NCBI GenBank assembly: GCA_025201375.1
Contig: JAIWZP010000041.1
Coordinates: 1 to 64,000, forward strand
Source: Gongronella butleri
Taxonomy: Eukaryota > Mucoromycota > Mucoromycetes > Mucorales > Cunninghamellaceae
Length of the DNA stretch: 64,000 bases
Direction: 5' to 3'
This document shows, piece by piece, positions 35,783 to 46,846 of the stretch. The notes beneath the pieces are model-generated. The model searched no databases and was not told the DNA's origin. It worked only from the letters and a program-made list of their open reading frames with translations. The translations under genes were made by a program, and so were the position numbers. Each line of letters starts with the position of its first letter. The stretch's first letter is position 1.

Positions 35783-37120
35783 ATGCACTGTTTTAATCGT
35801 CTTTTTGAGTTGGCGTCAGCCCCTCCTATGGGATGCAAACTACCTCATAGTGGCGCGCTCTTCTTGACAAGGAATCCGCTAACGGAGGCATGGCGACAAG
35901 CCGCCTTGCCTCGACCTTGTCGGCTGGCAACGCCGGAATGGCCAGCGACATGTGTTCAGCAACAAGCCAGTCGGGGTCGTTGGTGCAGCTTGGGTCGCCT
36001 CTAGTCCCCATTCGTCAATTGCTTGGGACTCTCTTGGCCTTAAATCAGATACGGCGGTGTCCCTGCGTGGTGGTCCCCCTCTAGTCCCCATTCGTCTATT
36101 GCTTGGGCATTCTATTGGGCGGTGCCTCATTGCACGGTGGGCTCGAAGCAAACAATGGCAAGGTGGCCCTGGATTTTGGCCAGGCTTGTATGAACCAGGC
36201 GCCAAAGATCTATTTGTGACCAACGGGTGGTTGGCCGGCCTAGTGTGGTCTGAAGGCACCTTGGTAGCCATGCCATTGTCTCACCTTGCTCGAAGCTCGG
36301 GGCATACGATTCCAAACCTGAGGCATCAGGGGCATCATCAGAGAGGTCACAAGTGTTCGGTTCGTCCATCGCCTAGCTGTTATGCTTTCCTGCTCTCCCT
36401 CAACCCCCAGGTCGCTCTTGGTAGGGAGTGCTCCACTGAATCAAGTTCAGAAAACGCAAAAAAAAAAAATAAATCTTGGAACATTGGAACATGCGACGAT
36501 ACTCCCTCTTTTTTTTTTTTTTTTTTTTTTTTTTCGTAGATGAAGGGCAATTGCTATTTTGCAAGCATGGCTTTTGCCCGGGGGACGATGCATCTCACCT
36601 CCCTCTCGCTTTTGGTCTCGAGAAAAGATTGCCGTGGCAGCTGCCTCCCCGCAACCACGTTAATCCTTCGCAGCAGGTCGCTTTTGTTTGTCACTTGTGG
36701 GAACCCAAGCTATCTTCCTTGGAGCGCGCCTCACCTACCAGCGGTGGCAAAGATAGGGTGGTCGAGGGCATCAGGTGGTTGACTTGCGCTGTGGGCAGAG
36801 ACACAGCCTGGTCTTTGCGTCAGTGGCCCAGGGGATCGTCTCTGTGGGAGAGACAGGCGGCGGGTCACGGCAGCCACGTTTGCGAATTCGACGTCCAGGC
36901 GGTTGCGGTGAAAGCATGAGGATTGCTTGCGATGAAAAGGACATAATGGATACAGCTTGGTCTCGGATCACGCCACCTGGACGGTGTGTTTGCTCACAAT
37001 CAAAATTCCACTCCCCATCGTCAATTGCCCGCGTCTACGCGTCTCTTGTGCGCCCGGACCAAATGGCAGATGGGGCTAGTGGGCCTACAGTGACGGCAAT
37101 CGCGGCAGGGGAATGAGAGA
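35783..37120 (+). pseudogene. Decayed RCC1-repeat-like gene
   Basis: After a TATA box and CT-rich leader, an ATG opens a 73-codon frame. RCC1-like repeat fragments are then scattered over all three frames: IAWDSLGLKSD and FVTNGWLAGLVWSEGTLVA (frame starting about 35952), VVDLRCGQRHSLVF (36775), and VTAIAAGE just before a TGA at 37114. RCC1 repeats typically read xxIACGxxHSLxLTxxGxVxxWG, which these resemble. No set of splice sites I could find restores one frame, so I call it a pseudogene. A multi-exon gene with sequence errors is the alternative. A T-run ending CGTAG (36511-36538) may be a real 3' splice site. Confidence 0.4.
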
Positions 37121-37361
37121 GGTCATCCCCCGCGGGCGTGCAAGTCCAATGACCTCCTCGCGGTCACGCCTGGGCATTAACCGAAGTCGATGGCGAACGA
37201 TTGGACATTCATCAACGTAAAAAAAAAAAATCAGACTCACTTTTTTTTTTTTTTTTTGCAGACACTTGGAGGTGTGTTTTTTTTCTTGCCGGAGTTTGTG
37301 TGGCCTTTTTATTGATGAGTGGGTATAGCGCTGCAAAGATGCATGTAATCAATTGAATATT
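37121..37361. other. Intergenic, no gene seen
   Basis: Contains an A-run and a T-run around 37220-37257 and nothing else recognisable. Confidence 0.5.
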
Positions 37362-37437
37362 GAATAAACACTACGCCCTTGAATAAACACTACGCCCTTG
37401 AATAAACACTACGCCCTTGAATAAACACTACGCCCTT
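37362..37437 (+). repeat. Tandem repeat, four perfect 19-bp units
   Basis: The unit GAATAAACACTACGCCCTT is repeated four times without change, followed by a partial unit GAATAA to 37443. It sits at the left edge of a partial copy of repeat family A. Confidence 0.95.
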
Positions 37438-37439
37438 GA

Positions 37440-38150
37440 ATAATTTGGTGCACTGGTTTGGCTGACGACTGCGGGAATGACCGATGTAAAATTTTAAAAC
37501 GCAAGCTAGCGACCTGAGAGTGGTCCCATCAGATGCGCCGAGCCCTGTCAGCAAGTAAACTTGCAATAAAAATCGAGGATTGACTAGGCCCGTTCTCGAG
37601 CAAATCACCATTAAGTAAACACAATATGGAAAAATACTGTTTTCTCCGTCAGTTTTAGTCGAATCGCGGTGAAACTAGATTCATTTGTGAGATGTTAAAA
37701 TGCTGCTTGGGGCACATTAAATGCTGGATTATATTTTCCGTTGTTGAGAATGATGAGTATGAACATTGTTTATTTGTTTGATTGGATTTTCCAAGCGTGT
37801 AATGTAGTTCATCGGCCAAGCAAATGTTTGGCAAATGACGTTCGAGTGCGTGTATTTCGAGCAACACCAGTTTCACCACGATCCACGTAAAATAATTCGC
37901 GATTCGGTGCTGAAATTGTAAAAATAACGAATTTTGGAATCATCTGCGTAATGATCCAGTCGACCTCCTTGTTTTACTTGTTTCTGAAAAAAGAGGAGCT
38001 AAATCATCCTTTTGGCAATATTTCATGTGCTGCGATGAGTCCACGAGTCTTTGTTGGCGAAATATCACAACATACTGTACTTTTTTATATCATAATTTTG
38101 CAGAAAAAAAAAGTTGGTCAGGTCAAATTGATGCAACCCACTCGCTGGCG
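37440..38150. repeat. Dispersed repeat family A, partial copy 3
   Basis: Shares AATGACCGATG, CGCAAGCTAGCG, TTGCAATAAAAATCG and the terminal AAAAAAAAGTTGGTCAGGTCAA word with copies 1 and 2, with internal deletions. Confidence 0.6.
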
Positions 38151-38620
38151 CCCCGAGAATAAGGTCGTTAATGGGTCAATATCGGCAGCAATGTACAACA
38201 TATTATATGATGATAAATGCAACACGTTGTTTCTGGATGGCCAAGCGCATCAAGGACCCTAAACTAAAGCCAAAAACGAACTGCCGCCAGACGGGCATCT
38301 TTGTGCCATTGGATCAGGATATTAGATTTGGATCACGCAACCATTCTGCCCGGTTCACACCCCAATCTTCACGCTTCACGCCAGCAATCCGTGCGCACCT
38401 AAATTTCACTTGCGCGTGCTCAATCTGATTTGCACGCAAACAGTTAAATTTGCGCGCTGAAAAATGGCTGTTTCGCCCTGAATTTTTGGACAATAACAAG
38501 TAGCGTGGAAGCTGTTGTGCCTTGTCGCAGATTAGCATGCTGCTACGTCGACGTCAGCTCCAAGATGACCTGCAGGAAATATAAAACTCTTTGGGCATCT
38601 TTCTGCTCTTTTTGCGCAAC
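38151..38620. other. Intergenic, no gene seen
   Basis: AT-rich; contains a short imperfect direct repeat of CACGC/ATTTGCGCGC words. No supported feature. Confidence 0.4.
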
Positions 38621-38852
38621 TTGTGCATCTTTTTATCAATGTCCTTTTTAAATCACACCATTGGTCCGGCTAAACGGCCGCCGAATTGCCGAAAAATGTA
38701 TTTCTTGAACGGCGCCCTAAAATTTTTATGTTACGGCCATACGATTCTGAAAGCGCCAGATCCCGTCCGATCTCTGCAGCGATCCAGAATACGGCCTGGT
38801 TAGTACTGCGGTGAGAGATCACGCGGGAATACCAGGTGCTCTAATTTTTTTT
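38621..38852 (+). repeat. Direct repeat carrying 5S rRNA gene, copy 1
   Basis: About 230 bp, nearly identical to 39609-39842. It includes about 110 bp of shared upstream sequence (GGTCCGGCTAAACGGCCGCC, TTCTTGAACGGCGCCCTAAA) plus the 5S gene and its T-terminator. Confidence 0.85.
38731..38844 (+). rRNA. 5S ribosomal RNA (copy 1)
   Basis: 114 nt. Matches eukaryotic 5S landmarks: TACGGCCATAC at the 5' end, GATCCCGTCCGATCTC (loop C region), GGCCTGGTTAGTACT (internal control region) and GGGAATACCAGGTGCT at the 3' end, followed by an 8-T pol III terminator. Helix III pairs ATTCTG with CAGAAT, a compensated change relative to the usual CCCTG/CAGGG. This copy has GCTCTAA instead of GCTGTAA, one mismatch in helix I. 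It may be slightly degenerate. Confidence 0.85.
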
Positions 38853-39150
38853 GTATTTGAACGTCATTTTTATTGATTACAATAAAGAAAAGGGGTATAA
38901 TGAGGTTCTGAAACAGCCGTCATGATGAGGAGGCTGAGTACGTGACTGAACGGATCAATGTGTGATGGTGGGGAGAGAGCGGGGAAGGTAGAGAGGACAT
39001 TGGAGATATATTGGTGGTGTGAGGTAAGGGTTGGGGGAGGTGCTGTAATTTTTTTTTGTATTGGAACGTCATTTTTATTGGTATCAATAAAGAAAAAAAA
39101 AGGGGGAATGAGGTTCTGAAACAGACGTCAAGATGAGGGGTCTGAATGTG
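38836..39150 (+). repeat. Tandem ~200-bp repeat starting with the 5S 3' end
   Basis: From the 5S 3' terminus (GGTGCTCTAA + T-run) the sequence GAACGTCATTTTTATTG, CAATAAAGAAAA and GAGGTTCTGAAACAG recurs at about 39039 onward (GGTGCTGTAA + T-run + the same words). Thus a 10-nt fragment of 5S plus flank has been duplicated. Confidence 0.7.
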
Positions 39151-39608
39151 TGGCAATGGCGGGCAAGATGGAGGATGTAAAGGGTCAGGAAAAGGTGGGA
39201 GTGTTAATAAACGCCGGGGGAGGACGTGACAATGGTGGGGAGAGTGAAAGGTAACGGATAAAAGTGAGAAGGTGGGATGGTATTGAAGGTAGGAAGGGAC
39301 AAAAATAACGCGGTGGTGAAGGTGGATGCGATATTCATGTAAAAATAATGAATTATTATTTTTTTTCCTTTTTTTTTTTTTTTTTTTTTTTTAAAATAAA
39401 ATCGCAAGGGGTCGGGAGGGGGAAGAGGGTCAATCCACAGTGTTCATGGAATTGTCGATGGTGTGTTGTATGATTGAATTGAGTCTTGGCAGGAAAGACA
39501 GCCATGGAGTATTGCTCCCATTGTGATGGCGACGTAAAACGGTAAAATGTTGTGTCCAAATTATCCACGCGGTACAGAAAAGGAGTTGAAGAATAATTTG
39601 TGATCTTT
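39151..39608. other. Spacer between 5S genes
   Basis: AT-rich spacer with a T-run at 39360-39392. No gene supported. Confidence 0.5.
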
Positions 39609-39842
39609 TTGTGCATGTCTGTGTCAATGTCTTTTTTAAAACACGCCATTGGTCCGGCTAAACGGCCGCCGAATTGCCGAAAAAAACGTATTTCTTGAAC
39701 GGCGCCCTAAAATTTTTATGTTACGGCCATACGATTCTGAAAGCGCCAGATCCCGTCCGATCTCTGCAGCGATCCAGAATACGGCCTGGTTAGTACTGCG
39801 GTGAGAGATCACGCGGGAATACCAGGTGCTGTAATTTTTTTT
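39609..39842 (+). repeat. Direct repeat carrying 5S rRNA gene, copy 2
   Basis: Second copy of the 38621-38852 unit, about 990 bp downstream, same orientation. The similarity stops just after the T-terminator. Confidence 0.85.
39721..39834 (+). rRNA. 5S ribosomal RNA (copy 2)
   Basis: Identical to copy 1 except that the 3' end reads GGTGCTGTAA, giving a fully paired helix I with the 5' TTACGGC (one G-U). It ends in an 8-T terminator. This is the more likely functional copy. A TATA-like AAAATTTTTATG lies directly upstream in both copies. Confidence 0.9.
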
Positions 39843-41675
39843 GCATTTTTTGCGATGGAATCGAAATAGAAGTGCTCGTTTTCCTCGTTTTGTTGTTTTT
39901 GCCATCTTTGCTTTGCATCTTGCTATTTTTTTTTTCTCTGTATACAAAAAAAAAAATTTTTTTTTCTCGAATTTGATGCAAGCAAGTGCCATGTGTCCAA
40001 TCAGCCAGCAGTAGCAGTCGAAATTCATTCTCAGCTGCTGCTTGCCCCGCACCTTGTCCTTTGAAGTCTTTTTTTTTTGCCAGCCATTACTCCATCCCTG
40101 GCGGCACAAATGATGCCGACGCTGACGATAGGCAAGCGACAGACAAGCGAATGAAAGAAAAGGCAAAACGAGACAAAGAGAAAACGTCGAAACAAGCAGA
40201 TTTTCAATTTTTATTTGTGACAGGGCACCAAATGTATTTGTACAAACGAAAAATGAGGAAGCAGGTTTTCATTTGATCCTTTTTGCGAGTCTATACAGGC
40301 ACATTTAGGAGCACGGTGGCCTGATTAAAATTTGGCGTGCACTCGTGCGCGGCACGACAGATTCTTGGAAAAAAAAAACAAAAATCTCAGATCTGCACCA
40401 AGCTTGGAGGCAACGAGGGCGCCTCCGAGCATTGTACAACGAACCAGAATTCAGGGTCATCCACCTTGTGGATGTCGAGAAAATGACATTTTAGTGTGAA
40501 ATAGGATCACTTTTCAAATGCTTTTCCCTTGACGACGAATCGCTCTAGAGCCGAGCAGTCGACATTCCCTCTCAAAAAAACAATCCACGTTCCATGTGTA
40601 TGCACGCCACCGCCCTGAGGATTACACGATCCGAAGTATTGACGCGTTGAAAACCACCTTAAAAAAAGCGGTTTCGACGCGTCACCGTTCACACGGAAAG
40701 CGCAATTTCTTGTGATCACCGGCCCCTACGTGTGCGCACGATCCATATTCACGACATATGCCTGTTTCAGCCCGCTAAAAGCATTTTGTTGGTCTTTGGC
40801 ATTGAATTGAAAATCAGCGTTTTTCGGGCTTCCACGTTCATTTTCTTCCCATCTTGCTTCACAAGGCTCGACCTTCCCAGCATAATAAATGATGAGAGAG
40901 GCACGATCTTGCTACCCTCCAAGTTTCGCGTCGATCCAGCAACCTTTTTTGGTTTTCGAAAATTCGCCAGAGGGTCATCCAGGGATTTTGGCTATTTTTT
41001 ATTTTGTTGCTGCTCGTCATTTACCGATCTCAGTGCCGCAAGGGTAGGCTCAAATGAAAGACTATCGCGACTGCAATCGCGTGTCGCGTGAAGCCACCCA
41101 ATAGGGTTTAAGCAGACCTTTCAAAAAAGCCGAAATGGGCATTTTATCCGCGTTGTGCATTTAACTCGCATCTAATGATGGTACTCCAGAATAAAACCGG
41201 TACCACTCGAGAGGCAGGAGGCTTGGCTATATTTATCTGCCCAGAGCAATTCCAGGTTCCTTGCCGCTACTCGAGCAATTCGCGCTTTTCTAATGAAAAA
41301 GTGGAGTTTTGGCGCGGCGGCTGTACTCTTCTTTTGATTTGTACGTTGGTTTCCCTGTGCCTGATATACTGTAGTATCATAGGCACGTTGGACACCAAGA
41401 AAAAAAAACAAGACAGGGGTGCATTGGCTGATTTATTCGGTTGGGGGGGAAGGAGCTCGTTGGAAATCGTGTACTTTTATTCAAATGGAAATAGTGGCAG
41501 AGACATGTGGGGTAGAATACAGATGGGAAATGACAAATAGGGGGGGCGGTAAAATATGAAAAGGAGGTATAATAATGTCAAGATTAAAGCGAGAGGAGAA
41601 AAAAAAGGGTAAGTTAAAAAAAATGGATAACAAAAAGCCGCGCAATCAGTCAAAGTTGCCATAGAGCCGAGTCAA
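39843..41675. other. Intergenic, no gene seen
   Basis: 1.8 kb of AT-rich sequence with A/T runs near 39930-39966 and 41400. No ORF with family features on either strand. 41500-41675 is the 3' flank of the minus-strand fragment that follows. Confidence 0.5.
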
Positions 41676-42173
41676 TTAATTCTGGACATTTTCCTTCAAT
41701 TTCAAATTGCTATCATGAAGCCGACTTGCTGCCAAGCTGGCCATGTCGTTGAAATCGTGCAACATTGACAAAGACTGCGCCGACAAGTCTGGGTCTTTGG
41801 ACAAGATTGAGCGCAACGCTTGGACGTCGGTGGCAAGTTTCGTCCACTCTTTGCTTGACTTGCCCCGCTGGTCGTGCGCCTTTGCCGCTTCATCAAACAA
41901 CGCGAGCGCTGTCAAGAAATCAGGCGCTTTGGACAATAGATGAGCAGCACAGTGCGCCTGCAAGAACTTTGATGCAAGTTTGTCGGTGGACAGATTGCAG
42001 GAGCCATATCTTTGATGCTGTGGCAGATCACACAAGGTTAAGATTGTCGCCGGCATTAACAAGTCGTTGCCAATCGTAGCGTGCTTCTTTTTGAGATCTT
42101 CATTATTGAGACCCATGTCACCGAGGTCAAGATCCTTGATGAGAGTTGTCATTTCCTCGTCGTCCTCCAGCAA
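41676..42173 (-). CDS. Hypothetical protein, 3' exon; 5' part not found
   Basis: An open frame of 165 codons ends at 41676. The product is helical, mildly acidic and ends in LKLKENVQN. Upstream in frame it reads KKRQQRAVKN..., directly preceded by ACTGTAG, a plausible 3' splice site at about 42220. So this is probably the last exon of a larger gene, but no convincing upstream exon was seen; the flanking 42.2-43.1 kb is AT-rich. If the gene has lost its 5' end it is a remnant. The first internal ATG is at 42152. Function unknown. Confidence 0.45.
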   Translation of the reverse strand: MLEDDEEMTTLIKDLDLGDMGLNNEDLKKKHATIGNDLLMPATILTLCDLPQHQRYGSCNLSTDKLASKFLQAHCAAHLLSKAPDFLTALALFDEAAKAHDQRGKSSKEWTKLATDVQALRSILSKDPDLSAQSLSMLHDFNDMASLAASRLHDSNLKLKENVQN

Positions 42174-43109
42174 TAATTTCGTTTTTTTTTTGTTCTTGAC
42201 GGCCCTCTGCTGTCTCTTCTTCTACAGTAATATTAAATAACATTGTAGATGGTGTAAATGACGCGTTGCCCCTAAATGTATAATAAAATGTAATTTAAAA
42301 TACTCCAATGATATTACTTTTGTACCGCGCTCTCTTTGTTGTATCATAAAAACGCAAAAAATCGCACATTTACCGCCAAAAATCAAAATCAGCGATATTT
42401 TACTAAAAATATATAAACAGACGCCGTGTAAGCATAATTTTCTTGATTTTCAACTCCTTGACTGGACTCCTTGGAAATGGCCACGTTTAAATTTTTTTTT
42501 ACTGGCGACCACGGCACTCTCAGATATGCAAGTGCACGCAGATCGCAGCGTCACAATGACGAGCCACGCCCTCCTTGGCAGGTCAACTTGGGTCAATGGG
42601 TCAAAATGGTTTTTAATGCGTGATTACTACATTCAGCTCCAAATTAAATTTTGCAACAGCTAGCGGAACAAAGTGGCGATTCAAGCAGTTTTTGAGGCAT
42701 TTCCATTAGAGCAAACCGCAAAAAATTGAACAAAGTTGCTAAATTCTCAAAAAATAAAAAAAATCTAGCAATTGGAAATGCAATGTAACATTATCCCGAG
42801 GCATGCTATGAACGCACCATTATTGATGACATCCACGCCGCGATTTAGTCAAAAAAGGAGGCGGCGGTACAAAAAGCGCCATCGACTATCTTCTTGCGTG
42901 TTCCCCGTGCCTTACGGTCTCCTCTCATCAGCGACTGCCAAAGAGCAGAGCAGCAGCAATGTTAAGGTGCAGACCGTGTTGCGATTTTGGATCATCTTTG
43001 TGGTTTGTTCCAATGCAAGTGCTTCAAAAATCGTTCAATTCGTAATTCTGTTTACGTGACCAGATGTAAAATTTAATTTAGAATCGAATACATCATGTAT
43101 ACTGTAAAG
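42174..43109. other. AT-rich intergenic, no gene seen
   Basis: Possible splice acceptor near 42220 for the fragment above; otherwise no supported feature. Confidence 0.4.
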
Positions 43110-43760
43110 TTCTCACAGGTTGTACCTGGGTGGGCTGCAGGCTGGTTAAATAATCGATACAAATTTTCAAACCAAGCTAGCGCATTACAAGCCATCCTAT
43201 TAGGTGCTTTGCCTCCTTGTTTGTTAGTAAAAATGCAATAAAAATCAGGGATCGATTAGGTCGTTCTCGAGTAAATGACTTTCAAAGTCAAATTTTAGAA
43301 ATTGACATTTCGCAATGAGTTTTTGTCATCCATCGATGAAACCGAGTTCATCCCACAGAGAATCGAATTGCGCGTCTTTTGTCACTGCAGACGACCCCGG
43401 TTTTGCCTAGTTACTTGCCGAGCAAATCGCACTCGAAAATTTTAAACGCGTAGAGCTGGCGTACAGATGTGGCTTATTGAGGCACCCAAGCTGAAGCCAA
43501 ATGATGTCAGAGCACGCAGTGTTTCCATCGGGTTCAATTCATCGACATCGACTCACTAAATCGCGAGCTACGACCAAATCGAACATATTCAGCCAGATTT
43601 TGCATTTGATAGACAACAGCATTGTCAATGAATTATTTTTATGGCGTTATCGAGAAAAACGTCGAAGTACTTGGCCAAGCACTCGATTTCGCGGTACTTC
43701 GGTTGTTTTTTTGCTTGCTTAATTTGCATTTTGCAAGTTTGAGCGTATTTTAAACTTTTA
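43110..43760. repeat. Dispersed repeat family A, partial copy 4
   Basis: Shares GTGGGCTGCAGGCTGG, CCAAGCTAGCGC, GCAATAAAAATC and TCGTTCTCGAG words with the other copies in the same order. Confidence 0.6.
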
Positions 43761-44546
43761 AAGCATCATCTTCGGCACGATTCAATTGCATGGCAGCAAT
43801 TGCCGATGCAGATTCAACTGATACTGGTATCTGAGGTCGTCTCTTTCAAATTGATGCAAGTTTCATCCGCCATACTCTACAAATCGATGAAATGCGAGCC
43901 CAAATTCTTTAAACATTGACATTTTTGACGATTGGCTGCCTGGTCGATCCCAAGGTTATTTTTTTCTTTCTTTCAAGCCAGCGAGATCCGACGACAGCCA
44001 TCTGAGACCGTCGTTGTATCATAATGGTTTGCCATTGACGAAAAAAGATGGCATGTGAGCGTGAAACGAATGATTTATTTGGGTGCGTGTCGTTTCTTGT
44101 GCGCGACGACGATTGGTTCAATCTGGTGGGTGATCAATGGCGCGTGGGGACGGTCATCGGGTCATGTTCAAGCGTCGAAAAGATGGAGAAATAGCAAATG
44201 ATGGAAAACAAAATGAAAATGCAAAAAAATGATAGCAAATCCAGCAAAAAATCCATGGATTGATCTCTCTGGTTGTCGTAGTGACAAGACACCCACTGAG
44301 ATGTCAAGGTGGATGAATGGAAAGAAAAAAAAAGGGGGGGGAAGCGCAAGGAGAACATGACGAAAGTGATGCCAACGCGCAAAAAGTCCGCCTGTCGCAG
44401 CGTCAAATCAGATACGTTGTGATTGGCTGCCAGATAACCATGCTAAAACTTTTTTTGGCCAATGACGCTAAAAAGGGGGGTGGCTCGGGATGGCTTTTTT
44501 TTCTTCTTTCTTTTTCTTTCTCTTTTTTTTTTTTATTCCAGCCGTT
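43761..44546. other. Intergenic, promoter side of Arb1/ABCF2 gene
   Basis: No gene seen. The last 60 bp are CT/T-rich and end TTCCAG just above the ATG, possibly a 5' UTR splice site. Confidence 0.5.
44421..44463 (+). promoter_or_regulatory. Paired CCAAT boxes upstream of ABCF2-like gene
   Basis: GATTGG at 44421-44426 and CCAAT at 44459-44463, 84-126 bp above the ATG. Candidate HAP/CBF sites. Confidence 0.4.
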
Positions 44547-46846
44547 ATGAGCACTCAAGTCTCTGCCTCGAAAGCCAAGCGCCTCGCCGCCAAGGCCGCC
44601 CGTGATGCTGCCAAGGGTATCAAGTCGTCGGCCAAGTCCACGCCCACCGCCTCGGGCGCCAACTCTGACGTCGAGTCGGATCTGTCGAGCAAAATGGACA
44701 ACCTCAACGTTGCCCGTACGTCGACGGGTGTCTACACCTCGCAAGAGCGTAGCCGTGATATTAAGATCGATTCGTACTCGCTCAACTATCACGGTCGTGT
44801 GTTGATCGACAATGCGACCATCGAACTCAATTTTGGCCGTCGTTATGGTCTTGTTGGCCAGAGTAAGGATCGAATACCTCCCAAATTGCCCACCCCCCTG
44901 ATCGCTTATCATCCTCATGATCATCCCCCTTTTTTTTTTCTCTTGCGCAATCGATCTGATGCTCATCCTCTATTTTTTTTCTTTCTTTCTTTTTTTTTTT
45001 TTTTTAGACGGCAGCGGCAAGTCGACCTTTTTGCAATCGCTTGCTGAGCGTGACATTGAGATTCCTCCTCACATTGATGTAAGTGGGCAAAAAAGGAAAG
45101 ATCATGGGGACATGTGGGCTCACTTTTTCCTTTTTTTTCGATTTTTTTCTTTCGTTTTGACAGACGTACTTGTTGAACCAAGAAGCCGAGCCTTCTGACA
45201 AGAACGCCGTTGATGCTGTGATTGATTGGGCGCAGGCCGAGGTGGCTCGTCTCGAGAAGACGGTCGAGGAGATTCTCGGCGAGGACGATGGCGCCGATAA
45301 CCCTCTTTTGGAGGACATTTACGAGCGCATTGAGGAGCTTGACCCCACGACCTTTGAGGCGCGTGCGTGCTCGCTGCTTTCGGGTCTTGGTTTCACCACG
45401 CAGCAGATGGCCAAGATGACCAAGGACATGTCTGGTGGTTGGCGCATGCGTGTCGCGCTTGCTCGCGCGCTTTTCATCAAGCCCACGCTCTTGTTGCTTG
45501 ACGAGCCCACGAACCACTTGGATCTGGAGGCGTGTGTGTGGTTGGAAGAATACCTCAAGACCTACAATCGTATCCTGATCGTCGTGTCCCACTCGCAAGA
45601 TTTCCTCAATGGTGTGTGCACGAACATGATGCACCTCACCACCAAGCGCAAGCTTGTCTACGTAAGTCATGCGCCAACTCTTGGTCCCAGCAACATGGGC
45701 TCACCTCTTTTTATTTTTTTATCTAGTATGGTGGTAATTACGACACTTTTGTGCGTACCAAGCAAGAAAACGAGGTCAACCAGGCCAAGGCGTACGCCAA
45801 GCAGCAAGAAGAAATCGCGCACATCAAAAAGTTCATTGCCTCGGCTGGTACATACGCCAACTTGGTGCGTCAGGCCAAGTCCAAGCAAAAGATCATTGAC
45901 AAGATGGAGGCTGCCGGTCTCATTGAGAAGGTCGAGATCGAGCGCCCCTTCAAGTTCAACTTTACCGACGTGCAGCGCCTGCCCACGCCCGTGCTCGCGG
46001 CCTCGGGTCTCTGCTTCTCGTACCAGGGTGACATGAAGAAGCTTCTCTACAAGGATGTCGATCTCGGCGTTGACATGGACTCGCGTATTGCCTTGGTCGG
46101 TCCCAATGGTGCCGGTAAGTGATGATTAAAAAAAGGGGAGGGAGCGGAACGAAAAAAAAACCCCAAGGGGGTAAAGTTCAGGGGCTCATATTTTTTTCTG
46201 CGTTTTTTTTTTTGTTTTTGTTTTTTTAGGCAAATCGACGCTGCTCAAGCTGATGAGCGGCGAATTGGTCCCCACGTCTGGCCACGTCCAGCGTCACACG
46301 TCTCTCAAGCTCGGCAAGTACTCGCAGCACTCTGCTGATCAGCTCGAAATGGATCTCAGCCCCATTGATTACATGCGCAAGAAATTCCCCCAAGAAGGCT
46401 CCGACCTTGACTTTTGGCGCAAGCAGATCGGCCGCTACGGTCTCACAGGCGCCCATCAGACCTCGCCCATCTACAAGTTGTCCGATGGTCTCAAGTCTCG
46501 ATTGGTCTTTGCTGAATTGGCCATGTTGCACCCTCACGTAAGCAAGAAAAACAAATGAAAACAAGGCGATCAGGCTGCTCACCTGGGTCCACTTTTTTTT
46601 TTTTAAAACTCTCTGCAGATCATTCTCTTGGACGAACCTACCAATCACTTGGATATGGAGTCGATTGACTCCTTGGCCGAGGCCATCAATGCTTTCAATG
46701 GCGGTGTTGTCTTGGTTTCCCACGACTTCCGTCTGATCTCGCAGGTCGCCAAGGAGATCTGGCACTGCAACGATGGTCATGTCAGCATCTTTGAGGGCAG
46801 CATCCAGGAGTACAAGGAGACCCTCCGCAAGAACGTCAAGATTTAG
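44547..46846 (+). CDS. ARB1: ABC-F ATPase, Arb1/ABCF2 type
   Basis: Six exons (44547-44862, 45008-45078, 45164-45661, 45727-46114, 46230-46537, 46619-46846) give 602 residues, the usual length for ABCF2/Arb1. Two ATPase cassettes, no membrane segments. Cassette 1: Walker A GQNGSGKST split by intron 1 (about 104-112), signature MSGGWRMRV (about 218), Walker [13 protein letters not shown]. Cassette 2: GPNGAGKST split by intron 4, signature LSDGLKSRL (about 508), Walker [13 protein letters not shown]. The first cassette retains canonical SGG; the second has SDG, as is common in this family. Known role: ribosome biogenesis (40S and 60S maturation) in nucleus and cytoplasm. N-terminus is Lys/Ala-rich. 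Confidence 0.95.

Noticed and set aside
37362..37437. CRISPR-like array
   Set aside because: Units are directly adjacent with no spacers, so this is a simple tandem repeat.
39636..40166. 176-codon minus-strand open frame near the 5S genes
   Set aside because: It overlaps the 5S rRNA gene and low-complexity A/T runs; no recognisable protein features.
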